From NCBI GenBank assembly GCA_023388965.1, contig JAEWFF010000028.1, positions 62,001 through 126,000 on the forward strand: a stretch of DNA of 64,000 nucleotides, given 5' to 3'. The position numbers were made by a program, and so were the translations under genes. Each line of letters opens with the position of its first letter. Within the stretch, counting starts at the first letter, position 1. The stretch comes from Pseudomonadota bacterium. GTDB lineage: Bacteria > Pseudomonadota > Alphaproteobacteria > Rhizobiales > Methylopilaceae. The notes under the pieces are model-generated. The model was not told where the DNA came from. It ran no database searches and saw nothing but the letters and a program-made list of their open reading frames with translations. Below are positions 54,497-63,577 of the stretch, in pieces.

Positions 54497-55384
54497 ATGA
54501 CGCTTGATCCGGGGATCGGCGATTTCGCCGACACGATCGTCAATTACACGCTCGACAATTATTCGCCGGTGCTCGACGCCATCGCCGAGGGAATCGGCTT
54601 CATAACGGACGGCATCAAGGCCGGGCTTCTGGCCCTGCCCGCGCCCGTCGCCATCGGCCTTCTGGTTCTGCTGGCGCTGTGGCGCGTCGGCGTCGGATTC
54701 GCGCTGTTCACCGTCGCCGCCCTCACGATCATTTCCGGCATGGGCCTGTGGGTACAGACCATGGAGACGCTGGCGCTGGTCATCGCCGCCACGTTGATCG
54801 CGCTTGCCATCGGCGTACCGCTCGGCATCGCGATGGCGCGCAAGGACATCGTTGCGACGCTCGTGCGCCCGGTGCTCGATCTGATGCAGACCATGCCGGC
54901 TTTCGTCTATCTCATTCCGGCCGCCATGTTCTTTGGCCTCGGCGCCGTGCCCGGCACGATCGCAACCGTGATCTTCTCCATGCCGCCCGTCGTCCGACTG
55001 ACCGATCTCGGCATCCGTCAGGTACAGGCGGAATATGTCGAAGCCGGCCTCGCCTTCGGCTGCACGGACCGGCAGCTTCTGTGGAAGGTGCAGTTTCCGC
55101 TGGCCATGCCATCCATCATGGCCGGCATGAACCAGACCATCATGCTGTCGCTGTCCATGGTCGTCATCGCCAGCATGATCGGCGCCGGCGGCCTCGGCAA
55201 CACCGTATTGACGGGCATTCAGCGGCTCGATGTCGGCCTCGGTTTCGAGGGTGGCCTCGCCGTCGTCGTGCTCGCCGTCATTCTCGACCGCGTGACGCAG
55301 AGCGTCGGGCGCGCCAGCGCATTCGGAACCGCGGTGCGCGCTTTGTTTTCGCGCAAGCCGGACGGCGCGGCCAAGCCCGCCTGA
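54497..55384 (+). CDS. proW: Glycine betaine/proline-type ABC transporter, permease
   Basis: A 295-residue inner-membrane permease with about six to seven helices. The binding-protein-dependent transport (EAA-like) loop reads YVEAGLAFGCTDRQLLWKVQFPLAMP. Surrounding helices include LALVIAATLIALAIGVPLGIAMA, described in part, and MSMVVIASMIGAGGLG-type residues. It couples to ProV and ProX. Confidence 0.93.
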   Translation: MTLDPGIGDFADTIVNYTLDNYSPVLDAIAEGIGFITDGIKAGLLALPAPVAIGLLVLLALWRVGVGFALFTVAALTIISGMGLWVQTMETLALVIAATLIALAIGVPLGIAMARKDIVATLVRPVLDLMQTMPAFVYLIPAAMFFGLGAVPGTIATVIFSMPPVVRLTDLGIRQVQAEYVEAGLAFGCTDRQLLWKVQFPLAMPSIMAGMNQTIMLSLSMVVIASMIGAGGLGNTVLTGIQRLDVGLGFEGGLAVVVLAVILDRVTQSVGRASAFGTAVRALFSRKPDGAAKPA

Positions 55385-55427
55385 GATTTCATTCCGGCAA
55401 CCAGAAACCTCAAAGAAGGAGACTGAC

Positions 55428-56303
55428 ATGAAGAAACTTCTGTCCGCCGCCGTCATGGCCACCGCCCTGGCGGGCCTTATGGCCGCCCCCGCCGCCGCGC
55501 AGGACAAGACCGTCAAGATCGGCGCGGTCGCGTGGGCCGATGCCGAATTCGTCTCTACGCTCGCGCAGACCGTCATCAATGAGCGCTTCGAGGGCGTCAA
55601 AGCCGAGATCACGCAGCTCGATATCGCGCCGCTGTTCCAGGGCCTCGCCAAGGGCGATCTCGATGTGACGCTCAATGTCTGGCTGCCGGGAACGCATGCC
55701 GATTACTGGGAGCGCGTGGGCAAGGATGTCGTTACGCTCGGCGTTACCTATACCGGGGCCAAACTGGGCTGGGTCGTCCCCACCTACATTCCGGAGGACC
55801 AGATCTCCTCGATTGCCGACCTGAAGAAGAACGAGGTCAAGGACAAGCTGAAAGGCAAGGTGCAGGGCATCGACCCCGGCGCGGGCCTGACGCGCCTGTC
55901 GAAGGAAGCCATCGACAAATACGATCTCGGCTACGAACTCGTAACGGCAAGCGATGCCGCGATGACGGCCGCGCTCGACCGCGCCATCCGCCGCAAGGAC
56001 TGGATCGTCGCGACGGGCTGGAGCCCGCACTGGATGTTCGGCGCCTATGAGCTGCGCTATATCGACGATCCGGAGAACGCACTCGGCGGAGTCGAGCGGG
56101 TCTATACGGTGGCGCGCAAGGGCTTCCAGACCGACAATCCCGATGTCGCGGAATTCCTGATGCGCATGCATCTTCCCATCGCCGAACTCGAGGCGGCGAT
56201 GTTCGATGCGCGCGAAACCTCGGTGCAGGACGCCGTGAACAAGTATATCGAGGCCAACAAGGCCCGCGTCGATTACTGGGTGACGGGCGAGATCGGCTCG
56301 TAA
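55428..56303 (+). CDS. proX: Glycine betaine/proline-type ABC transporter, substrate-binding protein
   Basis: A 291-residue periplasmic binding protein with signal peptide MKKLLSAAVMATALAGLMA. The OpuAC-type domain begins KTVKIGAVAWADAEFVSTL. Tryptophans of the ammonium-binding aromatic box are present in AVAWADAE, NVWLPGTH and TGWSPHWMF. The ligand is a quaternary amine or proline-type compound by family; which one cannot be said. A strong terminator follows. Confidence 0.92.
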   Translation: MKKLLSAAVMATALAGLMAAPAAAQDKTVKIGAVAWADAEFVSTLAQTVINERFEGVKAEITQLDIAPLFQGLAKGDLDVTLNVWLPGTHADYWERVGKDVVTLGVTYTGAKLGWVVPTYIPEDQISSIADLKKNEVKDKLKGKVQGIDPGAGLTRLSKEAIDKYDLGYELVTASDAAMTAALDRAIRRKDWIVATGWSPHWMFGAYELRYIDDPENALGGVERVYTVARKGFQTDNPDVAEFLMRMHLPIAELEAAMFDARETSVQDAVNKYIEANKARVDYWVTGEIGS

Positions 56304-56322
56304 CGACGCCGCTCGCAGAATC

Positions 56323-56350
56323 AAAAGCCCCGCTTCGGCGGGGCTTTTTT
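56323..56350 (+). terminator. Bidirectional rho-independent terminator
   Basis: GCCCCGC-TTCG-GCGGGGC (56327-56344), a perfect seven-bp GC stem with a UUCG tetraloop, preceded by AAAA and followed by six T. It ends the proVWX transcript and, on the other strand, smpB, whose stop is one base away. Confidence 0.92.
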
Positions 56351-56827
56351 CTAGCTGCGTTCCTTCAGAAGGCGCCGCTTCTCGCGGTCCCAGTCACGCT
56401 GCTTCTCTGTCGCGCGCTTGTCGTGCAGCTTCTTGCCCTTGCCGAGGGCGAGTTCGACCTTCGCCATGCCGCGCTCGTTGAAATAGAGCTTGAGCGGCAC
56501 GATCGTCATGCCCTCGCGCTGCACCGCGTTCGCCAGCTTCGCGATCTCGCGCTTGTGCAGCAGCAGTTTGCGCGGTCGCTTCGTTTCATGATTGAAGCGG
56601 TTGGCCTGCAGATATTCCGGTATGTACGCATTATAGAGATAAAGCTCGCCGCCATATTCGGCCGCGTGGCTTTCGGCGATGCGCGCCTTGCCTTCGCGCA
56701 GGCTCTTCACCTCGGTGCCCGTAAGCTGGATACCGGCCTCGAACGTCTCCCCGATCTCGTAATGATAGCGGGCCTGGCGATGATCGGCGACGACCTTGCG
56801 GTTCGGCTCCGCTTTTTTTGCGCTCAT
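56351..56827 (-). CDS. smpB: SsrA-binding protein SmpB
   Basis: Binds tmRNA for trans-translation. It has 158 residues. Motifs: ARYHYEIGETFEAGIQLTGTEVKSLR, described in part, EYLQANRFNHETKRPRKLLLH, and the C-terminal GKGKKLHDKRATEKQRDWDREK that enters the ribosomal decoding site. No tmRNA gene is in the window. Its ATG overlaps the dapA stop. Confidence 0.96.
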   Translation of the reverse strand: MSAKKAEPNRKVVADHRQARYHYEIGETFEAGIQLTGTEVKSLREGKARIAESHAAEYGGELYLYNAYIPEYLQANRFNHETKRPRKLLLHKREIAKLANAVQREGMTIVPLKLYFNERGMAKVELALGKGKKLHDKRATEKQRDWDREKRRLLKERS

Positions 56828-57717
56828 GCGTTCAGAATGCCCGCATGGCGCATGGCGGCGTGAATGAGATCGCGCGCGCCCTTCGTCGCGGGCATGAGCG
56901 GCAGGCGCACTTCATCCGCGATCTTGCCGAGCGCGGCGAGGCCGGCCTTGGCGCCGGCAACGCCCGGCTCCACGAACACCGCATGGTGCAGCGGGATCAG
57001 CCGGTCCTGAATGACGTTGGCCTTTTCGTAATCGCCGGCAAGCGTCGCGGCCTGCAATTCGGCGCACAGGCGCGGAGCGATGTTCGACGTCACCGAAATG
57101 CAGCCCTGGCCGCCGGCGGCGTTGAAGGCGAGCGCCGTCATGTCCTCGCCCGAAAGCTGGATGAAATCCTTGCCCATCGCATCGCGCTGCAGGCTGACGC
57201 GCGCGACATTGCCCGTCGCATCCTTCACGCCGGCGATGTTCTTCAATTCCGCCAGCCGCGCCATGGTCTCGACCGACATGTCGACCACGCTGCGCGAGGG
57301 GATGTTGTAGATGATGATCGGAATGCCGATCGCGTCGTTGACCGCCTTGAAGTGCTGGTAGAGCCCCTCCTGGGTCGGCTTGTTGTAATAGGGCGTCACG
57401 ACGAGCGCGGCGTCCGCACCGGCCTTTTCGGCATAGCGGGCGAGATCGATAGCCTCGCGGGTCGAGTTCGAGCCCGCGCCGGCGATGACCGGCACGCGGC
57501 CCCTGGCCTCGTCCACGCAGATCTTCACGACGGTGCGATGCTCATCATGGCTCAGGGTCGGGCTTTCGCCGGTCGTGCCGACGGGAACGAGGCCGTTGAC
57601 CCCCTCCTCAATCTGCCAGCTCACGAAATCGCGGAAGGATTTCTCGTCCACCACTCCGTCGCGGAACGGCGTCACCAGCGCGGTGAACGATCCCTTGAAC
57701 GGGGCATGGTGAGACAT
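56824..57717 (-). CDS. dapA: 4-hydroxy-tetrahydrodipicolinate synthase
   Basis: Condenses aspartate semialdehyde and pyruvate for lysine and diaminopimelate synthesis. It has 297 residues. The Schiff-base lysine is Lys165 in AGVKDATGN, with YNIPSRS (137-143) and VGTTGESPTLSHDEH (46-60) of the class I aldolase family. Paired with smpB by a four-base overlap, as in relatives. Confidence 0.95.
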   Translation of the reverse strand: MSHHAPFKGSFTALVTPFRDGVVDEKSFRDFVSWQIEEGVNGLVPVGTTGESPTLSHDEHRTVVKICVDEARGRVPVIAGAGSNSTREAIDLARYAEKAGADAALVVTPYYNKPTQEGLYQHFKAVNDAIGIPIIIYNIPSRSVVDMSVETMARLAELKNIAGVKDATGNVARVSLQRDAMGKDFIQLSGEDMTALAFNAAGGQGCISVTSNIAPRLCAELQAATLAGDYEKANVIQDRLIPLHHAVFVEPGVAGAKAGLAALGKIADEVRLPLMPATKGARDLIHAAMRHAGILNA

Positions 57718-58045
57718 GACGGATTTCCTCTCAGGTTTGGGGCCACAGCTTTAGACCCGCACCGGCGGCTGGGAAAGGGGGTCTTTCCCTCTACCCGTCT
57801 GAAAGTGAGCGAGCGCCTCCGAAACGCCCGGCCCTCATCCTGAGGAGGCGCGCCCCGATCGAGAATACCCGACATCGGGCGAGTCCGGCTCAGGATGACC
57901 TTTTGTGGAATTCCTGCCTTCGCAAGAGGGTCACGCTTTTGCCCCCATTTACATCGAGAGTGCGTCAATTGCCCGCGAGGGTTCCGCAAGTTAGCGTTTC
58001 GTAAACGCCGACGCGCGAGAGTTGGGCAATCCTTCGGAGAGAAGA
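57718..58045. repeat. Intergenic region with a decayed family B repeat (57833-57900)
   Basis: Divergent dapA and slt promoters should lie here but were not identified. CCTCATCCTGAGGAGGC (57833-57849) and GAGTCCGGCTCAGGATGACC (57881-57900) are the arms of a family B repeat around a hairpin CCCGAT-N13-ATCGGG. GCGTTT-CGT-AAACGC at 57994-58008 is a small dyad upstream of slt. Confidence 0.55.
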
Positions 58046-60274
58046 GTGACCCAGAGACCGATCATTGCCGGCCTCTCGTTCTTGTTGGCGTCGACGTCCC
58101 CGATCTTCGCCCAGAATGTGCCCCTGCCCGCGCCCAATCCGTTCCGGGAGGCAGCCGCGCCCATGCCGGCGGCCGTGCCCGTGCCTGCTCCCGTCCCAGC
58201 GACGACTACTCCGGCGACAACGGTCCAGACAGGAGCAACCTCCGCGCCGGCTTCCATCAACGAAATTCTCGGCGTCGTGACGCCGAAGGCAGCCCCCGTT
58301 CAGGCCAGCGCCTTTGCGCCCATGAACCTGCCGTCGGTTCTGCCCTCGCTGATCGACCATGCCAGCCAGGCACCGGCCGCCTCCGTTTCCGCCGAGGCGC
58401 CGAAAATCCGGCAGGCCATCGTCCTTCTCGACAAGGGGCGCATTTCGGACGCGATGGGCGTGCGCGCGCAGCTCAAGGACAAATCCTCGCGCACTTTGTT
58501 CGACTGGCTGCTGATCCGCGCCGCCTCGCGCCAGGTCGGCTTCGAGACTATTGCTGGTTTTCTCAACGACAATCCGGACTGGCCGGCGCGTAACCTGATC
58601 CGCAAGCGCGCCGAGGAAGCGCTTTATCTCGAGGACAAGGACGCCGGCACGATCCGCGCTTTCCTCGGCGGCGAGGTTCCGCAAAGTGCGATGGGCAAAC
58701 TGGCTCTGGCGCGGATTTCGCCCCGCGCTCAGGCCACGGCGCTGGTCAAGGAAGTCTGGCGTACGGACGGGCTGACGCCCGATGCCGAGAAGAAGGTTCT
58801 CGCCGAGTTCGGCGGCATGCTCGACCAGCAGGACCACGCCGCGCGCGCGGACTATTTCTTCTACAGGAATGAAGTGAACGCCGCGCAGCGCAATGCCGCG
58901 CGCGCAAGCTCGGCCTATCAGACCATCGCCAAGGCGCGCACCGCCGTCATCCGCAAGACCAAGGATGCGGATGCGCTGCTGAACGCCGTGCCGAACTCGG
59001 CGCGCAAGCATCCCGGATATCAATACGCGCTGATCGAGCGCCTGCTGCTGAAGGACAAGGACGCCGACGCCGCGAAGGTCATGGTCGAGGTGACGCGCGA
59101 TCCCGGCGCGCTGGTCGATACCAAATCCTGGTGGGAGCGCCGCCGCTGGCTGGCGCGCGACATGCTCGATCTGGGCGATGCGAAAACCGCCTATCGCGTG
59201 GCGGCGGGCCATGCCAATACGCAGCGCGTCGACATCGCGGACGCGGAATTCCATGCCGGCTGGATCGCACTGCGCTTCCTCAACGATCCGGCAACGGCGA
59301 AGAAGCACTTCAACACCGTCATCCAGATGGGCACGACGCCGATCACGGGCTCGCGCGGTCAATACTGGATGGGCCGCGCCGAAGAGGCCGCCGGGAACGT
59401 CCAGTCCGCACAACATTACTTCCAGAGCGCCGCGCGCTTCGGCACGACCTATTACGGCCAGCTTGCCAAAGCGCGGCTCGGCGGCGGGCAGATCCAGGTT
59501 CAGCCGCTGGCAGTCTCCGCCTCGGCACGCGAGGCTTTTGCACGCAATTCCGCCGTGCGCGCGATCAAGCTGCTTTACGCGGCGGATGCGCGCGACAAGG
59601 CGATCCCGCTGTTCTTCGAGACGGCGGACGGCCTGCGCGATGCGCAGAGCCTGACCCTGCTGGCCGAGCTTGCCGACAAGAACAAGGACCCGCGCGCTCT
59701 GCTCGTCGTCGGCAAAGCGGGCGTGTCGAACGGTTTCCCGCTGGAGGCGGCAAGCTGGCCGACCAATGGCGTGCCGAAATTCACGCCGCGCGGGGACGCG
59801 ATCGAGCCTGCCGTCGTCCACGCCATCGCGCGGCAGGAAAGCGCGTTTCACCCTGCGGCGGTATCGAGCGCGGGCGCACGCGGCCTGTTGCAGATGCTGC
59901 CGGCGACGGCCAAGCGCACGGCGCAGAAGATCGGCATGCCGTTCGAAACCGCAAAACTGACCTCCGACCCGCAGTTCAACGCCACGCTCGGCGCGGCGCA
60001 TCTCGGCGAACTCGCCTCCAACTATGCCGGATCGTACATACTTACATTCGTTGCCTACAATGCCGGCCCCGGCCGTGTGAAGCAATGGGTGGAGCGCTAT
60101 GGCGATCCGCGGGACCCGCGTGTCGATCCGGTCGACTGGGTCGAGCGCATCCCGTTCACCGAAACGCGCAATTACGTCATGCGGGTGATGGAGAACGTGC
60201 AGGTCTACCGCGCGCGCTTCGGCGTGCGCGCCGCCCCGACCATTGAGGCCGATCTCAGGCGCGGACGGAGCTAG
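58046..60274 (+). CDS. Soluble lytic murein transglycosylase
   Basis: Periplasmic enzyme that cleaves peptidoglycan glycan strands with 1,6-anhydro ends. The start is GTG at 58046 (MTQRPIIAGL), behind GGAG; an upstream TTG is less likely. It has 742 residues: signal peptide to FAQ near 23, a Pro/Ala/Thr-rich linker, a long helical superhelix (about 130-570), then the SLT domain with catalytic Glu598 in ARQESAFHPAAVSSAGARGL. This is the Slt70 layout. Conserved beside dapA in relatives. Confidence 0.92.
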   Translation: MTQRPIIAGLSFLLASTSPIFAQNVPLPAPNPFREAAAPMPAAVPVPAPVPATTTPATTVQTGATSAPASINEILGVVTPKAAPVQASAFAPMNLPSVLPSLIDHASQAPAASVSAEAPKIRQAIVLLDKGRISDAMGVRAQLKDKSSRTLFDWLLIRAASRQVGFETIAGFLNDNPDWPARNLIRKRAEEALYLEDKDAGTIRAFLGGEVPQSAMGKLALARISPRAQATALVKEVWRTDGLTPDAEKKVLAEFGGMLDQQDHAARADYFFYRNEVNAAQRNAARASSAYQTIAKARTAVIRKTKDADALLNAVPNSARKHPGYQYALIERLLLKDKDADAAKVMVEVTRDPGALVDTKSWWERRRWLARDMLDLGDAKTAYRVAAGHANTQRVDIADAEFHAGWIALRFLNDPATAKKHFNTVIQMGTTPITGSRGQYWMGRAEEAAGNVQSAQHYFQSAARFGTTYYGQLAKARLGGGQIQVQPLAVSASAREAFARNSAVRAIKLLYAADARDKAIPLFFETADGLRDAQSLTLLAELADKNKDPRALLVVGKAGVSNGFPLEAASWPTNGVPKFTPRGDAIEPAVVHAIARQESAFHPAAVSSAGARGLLQMLPATAKRTAQKIGMPFETAKLTSDPQFNATLGAAHLGELASNYAGSYILTFVAYNAGPGRVKQWVERYGDPRDPRVDPVDWVERIPFTETRNYVMRVMENVQVYRARFGVRAAPTIEADLRRGRS

Positions 60275-60278
60275 AGGC

Positions 60279-61052
60279 TCAGAAGTCCCGTTTCATGCCG
60301 GCGGAGAGCGAAACCTCGCTTTCGGCCGGCGCGAAGCCGGAGACGAGTTCGCTGTAAAGAACGCTGAGGCCGAGATCCATGTTCTCGACCGGGTTCCAGA
60401 AAAAGCCGCCACCCACGGACACGATATTCGTCTGCGGCATGTTGTCCGTACGCAATGTCGAATAGCTCGCGCCGAAGCCGAGGCGCAAATCCTCGGACGC
60501 CTGGACACTGAGGCCGGCGCCAACCTCGCCGAATTGCCGGTTCTGGTAGAAGCCGCTCGTCAGCGGATCGTCGATGACACTGCCGGTCCACAGGCCGGGG
60601 CCAATGCGTCCCGAGGACAAAGGCGGCACGGCGGCGCCGTCGGCATAGCCGCCCTGCAGCCATGCATCCACCGGGCCGGGAAGATCGAAGTTCAGGCCGG
60701 TCATGACCGACCATCCGCCCTCCTCGCCGCCGGCCAATCCGGCGGGAAGCCCGGCTGCGGAGTTCGTGTTCCATTCCGGCTCGACCGCCGACACGACGCC
60801 GAACGCCGATGTGACCTGATTGACATCGGAGAGGCTGAAACAGGCCGTCACACCGCCAATGACGACCGGGCTTTCACCCTTGTCGGGACAGAGGTCGAAA
60901 CGACCGGCCGGAGCGACGGCGAGGCCCGCTTCGGATGCCGCATCCGGCGCGGCCGGGCGCGCGGAGGCAGCCGCTTCCACGTCGAACGCAAAGGCCGGCG
61001 CCGCGCCCGCAAGGACGATGGCCAAAACCGAAGCCGAAACAAAAACCCTCAT
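60279..61052 (-). CDS. Small outer-membrane porin-like protein
   Basis: A 257-residue exported protein, signal peptide MRVFVSASVLAIVLAGAAPA. The body has alternating beta-strand sequence such as GWSVMTGLNFDLPGP, DLRLGFGASYSTLRTD and MDLGLSVLYSEL, ending with the aromatic SAGMKRDF typical of beta-barrels. It resembles the porin at 61650 in style (WNPVENMDLGLSVLYS versus WNPVRQLELGAEAGY) but is shorter, so it may be a truncated paralogue or a separate small barrel. Confidence 0.82.
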   Translation of the reverse strand: MRVFVSASVLAIVLAGAAPAFAFDVEAAASARPAAPDAASEAGLAVAPAGRFDLCPDKGESPVVIGGVTACFSLSDVNQVTSAFGVVSAVEPEWNTNSAAGLPAGLAGGEEGGWSVMTGLNFDLPGPVDAWLQGGYADGAAVPPLSSGRIGPGLWTGSVIDDPLTSGFYQNRQFGEVGAGLSVQASEDLRLGFGASYSTLRTDNMPQTNIVSVGGGFFWNPVENMDLGLSVLYSELVSGFAPAESEVSLSAGMKRDF

Positions 61053-61563
61053 CGCATTCCCGAATTGCGGGCCGCGGAATTCATTTATCCGCACCACGCG
61101 CACTCCTGACCGGAAGATCGTGGATGTGGCCCCGCGCCGCAAGATGCCCGCGCCGTCCGAGAGAATTTGGCCGGAAGGTGTTGCAACACCGAGACAAAAG
61201 TGGGCTGGCCGGCAAGGCAAGTGGAAACGAATTATCTTTCTTGGGAAGAGGACTCCGCTCGCGCCGCGTACACGGTGCCTATCCTCTCCCCTTGTGGGAG
61301 AGGTCGGCACATCGCGAAGCGATGGCCGGGTGAGGGGTCGTAAGTTCTGAATTTGCGGCCTTTACCCCTCACCTCGCTCATGACCTTACGGTCATGAGTC
61401 GTCCTCTCCCACAAGGGGAGAGGATAGACAGAGCTTGCCGCCGTGCTTCGACACGGCTCGGCTTCGCCGAGTCCGGCTCAGGATGAGGCGCTGAGAGGCC
61501 CCCACCCCGCTCGTGCTTACGCACGAGTCGACCCTCCCCCGCTGCGCGTGGGAGGGAGGGACC
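61053..61563. repeat. Intergenic repeat cluster: three family A copies and one family B copy
   Basis: Family A inverted pair: 61283-61337 (hairpin 2 CATCGC-GAA-GCGATG, tail GGGTGAGGGG) and 61365-61423 (hairpin 2 CTCATGACC-GTAA-GGTCATGAG on the minus strand), 27 bases apart, both with hairpin 1 CCTCTCCC/GGGAGAGG. A family B copy follows at 61447-61488 with GGCTCGGC-TTC-GCCGAG. A third, single family A copy is at 61499-61556, with hairpin 2 CTCGTGC-GTAA-GCACGAG. No gene was seen in the 600 bases between the two outer-membrane genes. Confidence 0.8.
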
Positions 61564-61600
61564 AAAACAAAAAAATCCCGGCGGTTGCCCGCCGGGATTT
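61564..61600 (-). terminator. Rho-independent terminator of the major porin gene
   Basis: On the minus strand, AAATCCCGGCGG-GCAA-CCGCCGGGATTT (a perfect 12-bp stem at 61573-61600) followed by a run of T broken by one G. It lies 50 bases after the porin stop and is the strongest terminator in the window, as expected for a highly expressed gene. Confidence 0.93.
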
Positions 61601-61649
61601 CGAACCGATCCGAAGATCGGCCCCGGCGAACCGGGGCCGATATCCGAAA

Positions 61650-62903
61650 TCAGAAGCTGCGCTGAGCGCGGAGCGTAAGCGTCAGGTCGTCGACTTCGAA
61701 GCCCGTGACGTCTTCGACGCTCGCGTAGCCGGCTTCGGCACCGAGCTCGAGCTGGCGAACCGGGTTCCAGTAGACGCCGCCGAGGAGCTTCAGACCTTCG
61801 AGGTCGTTAACAACACCAAGGTCAGTTCCTTCGTACTCCCAGTAGAAGGCGCTGGCCGCGAGGCGCACCGCATCCGAAGCCTGGAAGTTGACGCCACCGC
61901 CAACAGCCCAGATCTCGTTGTTCACGTACTCACCGCCGACGAGATCGTTGTCCGTCATGTTGTTGAAGTAAGCACCGATCTGACCAACCATAGCACCGGT
62001 ATTGCGGTTGCGGATGACATAATCGATCGCGCCTTCAGAATAGGCGCCCTGCACCCAGATGAAGGAACCATCCGAAGCGGTCGGCAGGTTGAACTGCAGG
62101 CCGGCCTGAACGGCGAAGCCGATGTCGTCGCCAACCGCGTTGGCTCCACCGATGCTCTCGAAGTTGCCTTCGTTGTCCTGAACGGCAACCGACAACTGCG
62201 CCGCACCCCAAGCCTGATCGACGCGGAGGGCAGCGACCACGTTCGGCCATGTCTGAGCATCGACACCGTCATCGGTAGCCGCGAGATTGCTCAGGTAGTG
62301 GCGGCGGCCCTTGTTCTCAAGAGCGATCGTGGCGGCGAAGCCCGAACCGAACGAGGCCGTATAGGCGATCTGCTCGATCTTGTCGTCCGAGAAGAGGTCG
62401 CCGTAGTGATCGTAAGGCAGGAAGTCGTAGAACGACTGCGCGCGACCGATCGTCAGGCCGGCGAACTGGATGAACGCCTGATCGAGAGCAACGCCATCGT
62501 CATCATAACGTCCGCTGCCTTCGCGGTTCGCCTGGATCTCGATGTAGGAGCGCAGTGTGCCCCACTCGGTTTCCGTGCGGGCGTCGAAGCGGATGTCACC
62601 ACGGGCGAACCAGCTCAGGTTATCGTCGGTTTCCAGACCGGCGAAGCCATCCCAGCCAGCCGGAACACCGGCTACTCCGTCAAACGGCTCGTCGTTGAAA
62701 TCGACATAGGCTTCAACGCGGACATAGCCCGACACGCGCAGGCAGGTTTCCGTGCCCGGAATGTAGAAATAACCCGAACCGTAGGTGTCGCAAACGCGAA
62801 CGTATTCAACCGGCTCCGCCATCGGCAGATCGGCGGCCTGTGCCCCGGTAAAAGCGACGAGACCCGCCGCGGAACCGAGAAGAAGGCTTTTCACCGTCTT
62901 CAT
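61650..62903 (-). CDS. Major outer-membrane porin, Omp2/RopA type
   Basis: A trimeric general porin of Hyphomicrobiales. It has 417 residues from MKTVKSLLLGSAAGLVAFTG, with GGAGG seven bases before the ATG and signal cleavage after GAQA. The hallmark N-terminus of the mature protein is present: DLPMAEPVEYVRVCDTYGSG, YIPGTETCLRVSGYVRVEAY, with the paired cysteines. The barrel ends LTLRAQRSF with terminal Phe. The strong ribosome-binding site and terminator imply high expression. Confidence 0.95.
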   Translation of the reverse strand: MKTVKSLLLGSAAGLVAFTGAQAADLPMAEPVEYVRVCDTYGSGYFYIPGTETCLRVSGYVRVEAYVDFNDEPFDGVAGVPAGWDGFAGLETDDNLSWFARGDIRFDARTETEWGTLRSYIEIQANREGSGRYDDDGVALDQAFIQFAGLTIGRAQSFYDFLPYDHYGDLFSDDKIEQIAYTASFGSGFAATIALENKGRRHYLSNLAATDDGVDAQTWPNVVAALRVDQAWGAAQLSVAVQDNEGNFESIGGANAVGDDIGFAVQAGLQFNLPTASDGSFIWVQGAYSEGAIDYVIRNRNTGAMVGQIGAYFNNMTDNDLVGGEYVNNEIWAVGGGVNFQASDAVRLAASAFYWEYEGTDLGVVNDLEGLKLLGGVYWNPVRQLELGAEAGYASVEDVTGFEVDDLTLTLRAQRSF

Positions 62904-63577
62904 ATTGTCCTCCAAAAGTTTCGAGACCCTCAGGGAAGAACCGGTTCCGTCTCAGCAGGAGCCCGATAAATTCCCCCCGTTCCCACCCAGCAGCCTGAGG
63001 CGCACTGAACAGGCGACCCGGGGCGAACCCCTTCGTCGTGACGAGAACATCAACCATCGCCCGACTCGCCGCAACCGATTCCGCCATCGCGGTGCCTCAT
63101 TTGGGCAGGGGTGTTGCAGAGGAGCCACGGTGTGGTGGGCCCCGGCGGCTAAAGCTTAAAAGTTCCTTTATTTTCAATGCTCAGCGGGCGGCGTGTGCAG
63201 CGTGGCAATCGTGCCGGTCTGTGGATGGCGGCCTTATTTGAGGAGCCAGGCGCCTGTGGATCAAGGCGAAAAGCGGGGGTGGGACGGCGGCAGGCACCGA
63301 GTTTCCGGCCCATCCCTCGGGTCAAGCCCGAGGGCAGGCTCTTCGAGACGCGATGCTGCGCATCGCTCCTCAGGATGAGGGTGTGGATTGCGGCTCCGAA
63401 TGAGGATCGTGGCTGCCGCATATGTCCGCGAAGCGGAGCCATGGGTGGCCGACACTAGAAGATGTCACGCGAGGACACGGAGTATGGGTCCCGGATCGGC
63501 GCTCGGCTTCGCCTCGCTTGTCCGGGACATGCGGCTGACGGTTTCGCACTCCGCTCCCACGCGCGAGGGGGGCGTCC
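62904..63577. repeat. Intergenic region with family B and C repeats
   Basis: The 670 bases between the porin and RND genes hold no convincing gene. 63303-63340 is a hairpin CCTCGGG-TCAAG-CCCGAGG followed by CAGGCT; 63341-63382 is a family B copy (hairpin CGATGC-TGC-GCATCG); 63480-63535 is a family C copy (TATGGGTCCCGG ... CCGGGACATGCGG). AT-rich DNA at 63145-63180 may hold the porin promoter (TTGAAA on the minus strand), but this is weak. Confidence 0.65.

Noticed and set aside
57965..60085. A 706-codon minus-strand frame opposite the lytic transglycosylase
   Set aside because: Antisense shadow; Arg/Gly-rich low-complexity translation; slt has clear domains, signal peptide and start site.
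61283..61556. Repeat cluster considered as a CRISPR array
   Set aside because: Repeats are palindromic, inverted relative to each other and of varied inner sequence. There is no regular spacing, no spacers and no cas gene.
62806..63087. A 93-codon minus-strand frame overlapping the start of the porin
   Set aside because: It is in another frame of the porin leader and signal-peptide region, low in family-like features, and the porin has an excellent ribosome-binding site.
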